9,123 nt of DNA, taken from Flavobacterium sp. (lineage in GTDB: Bacteria; Bacteroidota; Bacteroidia; Flavobacteriales; Flavobacteriaceae). The stretch is taken from assembly GCA_004296145.1 (NCBI GenBank), contig SEBM01000128.1:1-9123 (forward strand), in the 5' to 3' direction. The notes below the pieces were generated by a model. That model was not told where the DNA came from, did not search any database, and saw only the letters and a list, made by a program, of their open reading frames with translations. A program made the position numbers and the translations under genes. Shown one piece after another: positions 7,746-9,123 of this stretch. Every line of letters starts with the position of its first letter. Position 1 is the first letter of the stretch.

Positions 7746-7781
7746 TCTCTTATTTGCAAAAGAGATTTTTTATCTTTCGCA
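7746..7781. repeat. Overlapping inverted repeats upstream of the YD-like operon
   Basis: Two alternative dyads share one arm. TCTCTT (7746-7751) pairs perfectly with AAGAGA (7760-7765). TGCAAAAGAGA (7755-7765) pairs at 9 of 11 positions with TATCTTTCGCA (7771-7781) across a TTTTT loop. The two structures are mutually exclusive, and the second covers the candidate -7 element. They could be an operator or leader hairpins, or chance in AT-rich DNA. Confidence 0.3.
7771..7778 (+). promoter_or_regulatory. Candidate -7 element for the YD-like operon
   Basis: TATCTTTC matches the Bacteroidota TAnnTTTG element except for its last base, about 40 bases upstream of the ATG at 7819. A TTTG at 7753-7756 could act as the -33 element, but the spacer of 14 is shorter than usual. 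The rest of the 221-base divergent region is AT-rich with no credible gene. Confidence 0.35.
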
Positions 7782-7818
7782 CAACAAAAATCTGAACTCC
7801 AAAAATCATAGCCCATTG

Positions 7819-8856
7819 ATGATAAAAATACCACCGTACCGTTCACTTCAAAAACTGATTTGTTTTACAATTCTATTTGTAACCAGTCATTTACATTCGC
7901 AGGTAATTCAGGAATTTTTAATTGAAAAGTCCGAAACAAAGACACTATTAAAAGAAAGAGGATTAAAAGGAAAAGTAAAAACTCTAAAAACCTGCTTTTT
8001 TACAATTGAAAACACACCAAAGCAACAAAATATCAAAAAGCTTTTAAATCCAAATATTTACGGTTTGTATGAAACTTTTAATACCTCCGGAAGATTGACA
8101 AAAAAAGTACAGTTGTATCCTCCCGTTTATTTTCCGATGGATACTATAGGAGGTGATAGTCTGATTTACAACAGCAAAGGAAAACTTGAAAAGTCATTTT
8201 ATACGAATTCATTTGATGATCATTTTATCAGAACCTTTAACGATAAAGAAGATAAAATTTCTGATGAAAAAGAAAGCAAAAAAGATGAAAACTCTTCTGG
8301 AAATCTCAATGATTATTACTCCTATAAATATAATACAGCAGGCCAAAAAACAGAAGCTATAGCCTATTCCTTTTATGGCAGCCAGCGTGATAAAAAGAAA
8401 ACAGGAATCAGATCTTATTATAAATACGATATCAAAAACCGACTTATTGAAGAAATGCGTTACGGAGAATTGTTGACTTTTATGATCGAGCCTAAAGAAA
8501 CGCCACTTAAATTTAGTTATAAATATGATCTTAACGGAAATCTTATTGAAGAAACTTGCTTTTATAAAACTCTGGCTTACAAAGCAAATTATAATTACGA
8601 CGCAAAAGATGTACTAACAAAACAAGTTCTGATCGAAAAAGGTAAAACCGATTCAGCAATTTTAAAAGATGGTCTCATAAGCCAAAGAACCATTATCAAC
8701 AAAAATAATTATTTGGAAAAAAGAATTTATAAATACGAATTTGATGCCAATGGAAACTGGATCAAATTAAACATTTCAACAACCGTTTCTGAAAACGGAA
8801 AAAAACCAACCAAGCAAGAAACTTTAGTAACCAAAGAAATTACTTATTATGAATAG
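7819..8856 (+). CDS. Secreted YD-like repeat protein of unknown function
   Basis: 345-residue protein; function not recognised. The ATG at 7819 is chosen over the TTG immediately before it, which would add only one residue. No Shine-Dalgarno site is visible. The N-terminus is a probable signal peptide: basic n-region, hydrophobic KLICFTILFVTS (about 12-23), cleavage near HSQ|V (28/29). C14 precedes the hydrophobic core, so this is not a lipobox. After a GLKGKVKTLKT block (48-58) come about seven or eight units with the pattern Y-x-Y/F-D/N-x-x-G-x-L-x-E, for example FNTSGRLTKK (87-96), YNSKGKLEKS (117-126), YKYNTAGQKTEA (169-180), YKYDIKNRLIEE (201-212), YKYDLNGNLIEE (235-246) and YKYEFDANGNW (304-314). 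These resemble RHS/YD repeats in spacing but are degenerate, and no toxin or core domain follows. The protein probably forms an extended beta structure in the periplasm or outside the cell. Its stop overlaps the next gene by 8 bases, and the two share the GLKG block, which suggests an operon of paralogues. Confidence 0.85.
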   Translation: MIKIPPYRSLQKLICFTILFVTSHLHSQVIQEFLIEKSETKTLLKERGLKGKVKTLKTCFFTIENTPKQQNIKKLLNPNIYGLYETFNTSGRLTKKVQLYPPVYFPMDTIGGDSLIYNSKGKLEKSFYTNSFDDHFIRTFNDKEDKISDEKESKKDENSSGNLNDYYSYKYNTAGQKTEAIAYSFYGSQRDKKKTGIRSYYKYDIKNRLIEEMRYGELLTFMIEPKETPLKFSYKYDLNGNLIEETCFYKTLAYKANYNYDAKDVLTKQVLIEKGKTDSAILKDGLISQRTIINKNNYLEKRIYKYEFDANGNWIKLNISTTVSENGKKPTKQETLVTKEITYYE

Positions 8857-9123
8857 AATAAAAACGTTACTTCTGGTTTTCTTATTTGTAAATTACGGTT
8901 TTGCTCAGATCGGCTCCGAATATATCTCCAAAAACGACTGGGAAAAATTTGGCTTGAAAGGCAATGTTAAAACTGTAAAAACTGCTTTAAAAATTACTGA
9001 AAATGACCTCTGGAATTCTGATTTATTTTACAAATACAATCCGGTTCTTCATAATTATTATACAACTGACGAATATGATGATGAATTATTCTATAAAAAA
9101 TTCAATTCATACGGTGTAATGAC
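8849..9123 (+). CDS. Secreted paralogue of the upstream YD-like protein (3' partial)
   Basis: The first 91 residues are visible; the gene runs off the window end. The ATG at 8849 lies inside the previous gene and overlaps its TAG by 8 bases (ATGAATAG), consistent with translational coupling. The signal peptide is clear: MNRIK, hydrophobic TLLLVFLFV, cleavage predicted at FAQ|IG (20/21). Residues 31-52 align without gaps to residues 44-65 of the preceding protein with 11 of 22 identical by my count, centred on GLKGNVKTVKT. FNSYGVM (85-91) looks like the start of the first YD-like unit (compare FNTSGRL upstream). Function is unknown. This entry was found by reading the frame past the preceding stop. 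Confidence 0.85.
   Translation, partial: MNRIKTLLLVFLFVNYGFAQIGSEYISKNDWEKFGLKGNVKTVKTALKITENDLWNSDLFYKYNPVLHNYYTTDEYDDELFYKKFNSYGVM

Noticed and set aside
7569..7811. 80-codon open frame on the + strand in the divergent intergenic region
   Set aside because: It begins antisense inside the S46 signal-peptide codons, is dominated by AT-driven residues (F, I, N, K), covers the candidate promoters and has no recognisable motif.
8100..8856. RHS toxin or polymorphic toxin reading of the YD-like repeats
   Set aside because: The repeats are few and degenerate; there is no RHS core motif, no C-terminal toxin domain and no immunity gene in view.
1..9123. CRISPR array, insertion sequence, tRNA or rRNA
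   Set aside because: No regularly spaced repeats, transposase frame, terminal inverted repeats or RNA gene signatures were seen on either strand.

Overview
The window looks like a chromosomal segment of a Flavobacterium-type member of the Bacteroidota. The DNA is AT-rich and the genes show no clear Shine-Dalgarno sites. The predicted start regions contain weak TAnnTTTG-like elements. The protein families (bacterial alpha-2-macroglobulin, a SusC-style plug domain, an S46 dipeptidyl peptidase, secreted YD-like repeat proteins) are typical of that phylum. The genus assignment is inference from these traits; no rRNA or other marker gene is present.

Layout. (1) 1-5308, + strand: a very large alpha-2-macroglobulin (A2M) family protein whose 5' end lies outside the window. 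The reading frame is open from the first bases, so the gene does not begin at any start codon seen here. It keeps the thioester motif CAEQ. Between its N-terminal macroglobulin domains and the A2M/MG7 block it carries an inserted module of about 217 residues: a carboxypeptidase-regulatory-like Ig domain, a TonB-box-like EEVVVTAYG and a SusC-type plug with no beta-barrel. (2) 5309-5452: a convergent intergenic region with a short AAATCCC direct repeat, a GC-rich REP-like island and a perfect 16-bp-arm palindrome that can terminate both strands. (3) 5453-7597, - strand: a complete S46 serine dipeptidyl peptidase with a signal peptide. It is DPP7-like by its S1-pocket glycine. (4) 7598-7818: a divergent intergenic region with candidate promoters and overlapping inverted repeats. 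(5) 7819-8856 and 8849-9123 (truncated by the window end), + strand: two overlapping genes for secreted proteins. They share a GLKGxVKTxKT block; the first has about seven or eight YD-like repeats. They look like tandem paralogues in one operon.

All four proteins probably act in the cell envelope. The A2M would covalently trap or inhibit attacking proteases. The S46 enzyme would clip dipeptides from peptides in the periplasm, feeding amino-acid catabolism. The role of the YD-like pair is unknown. The A2M and S46 genes converge on a shared terminator, so they are separate transcription units and any functional link is only suggestive. The most unusual item is the SusC plug module placed inside an A2M protein near the expected bait region.
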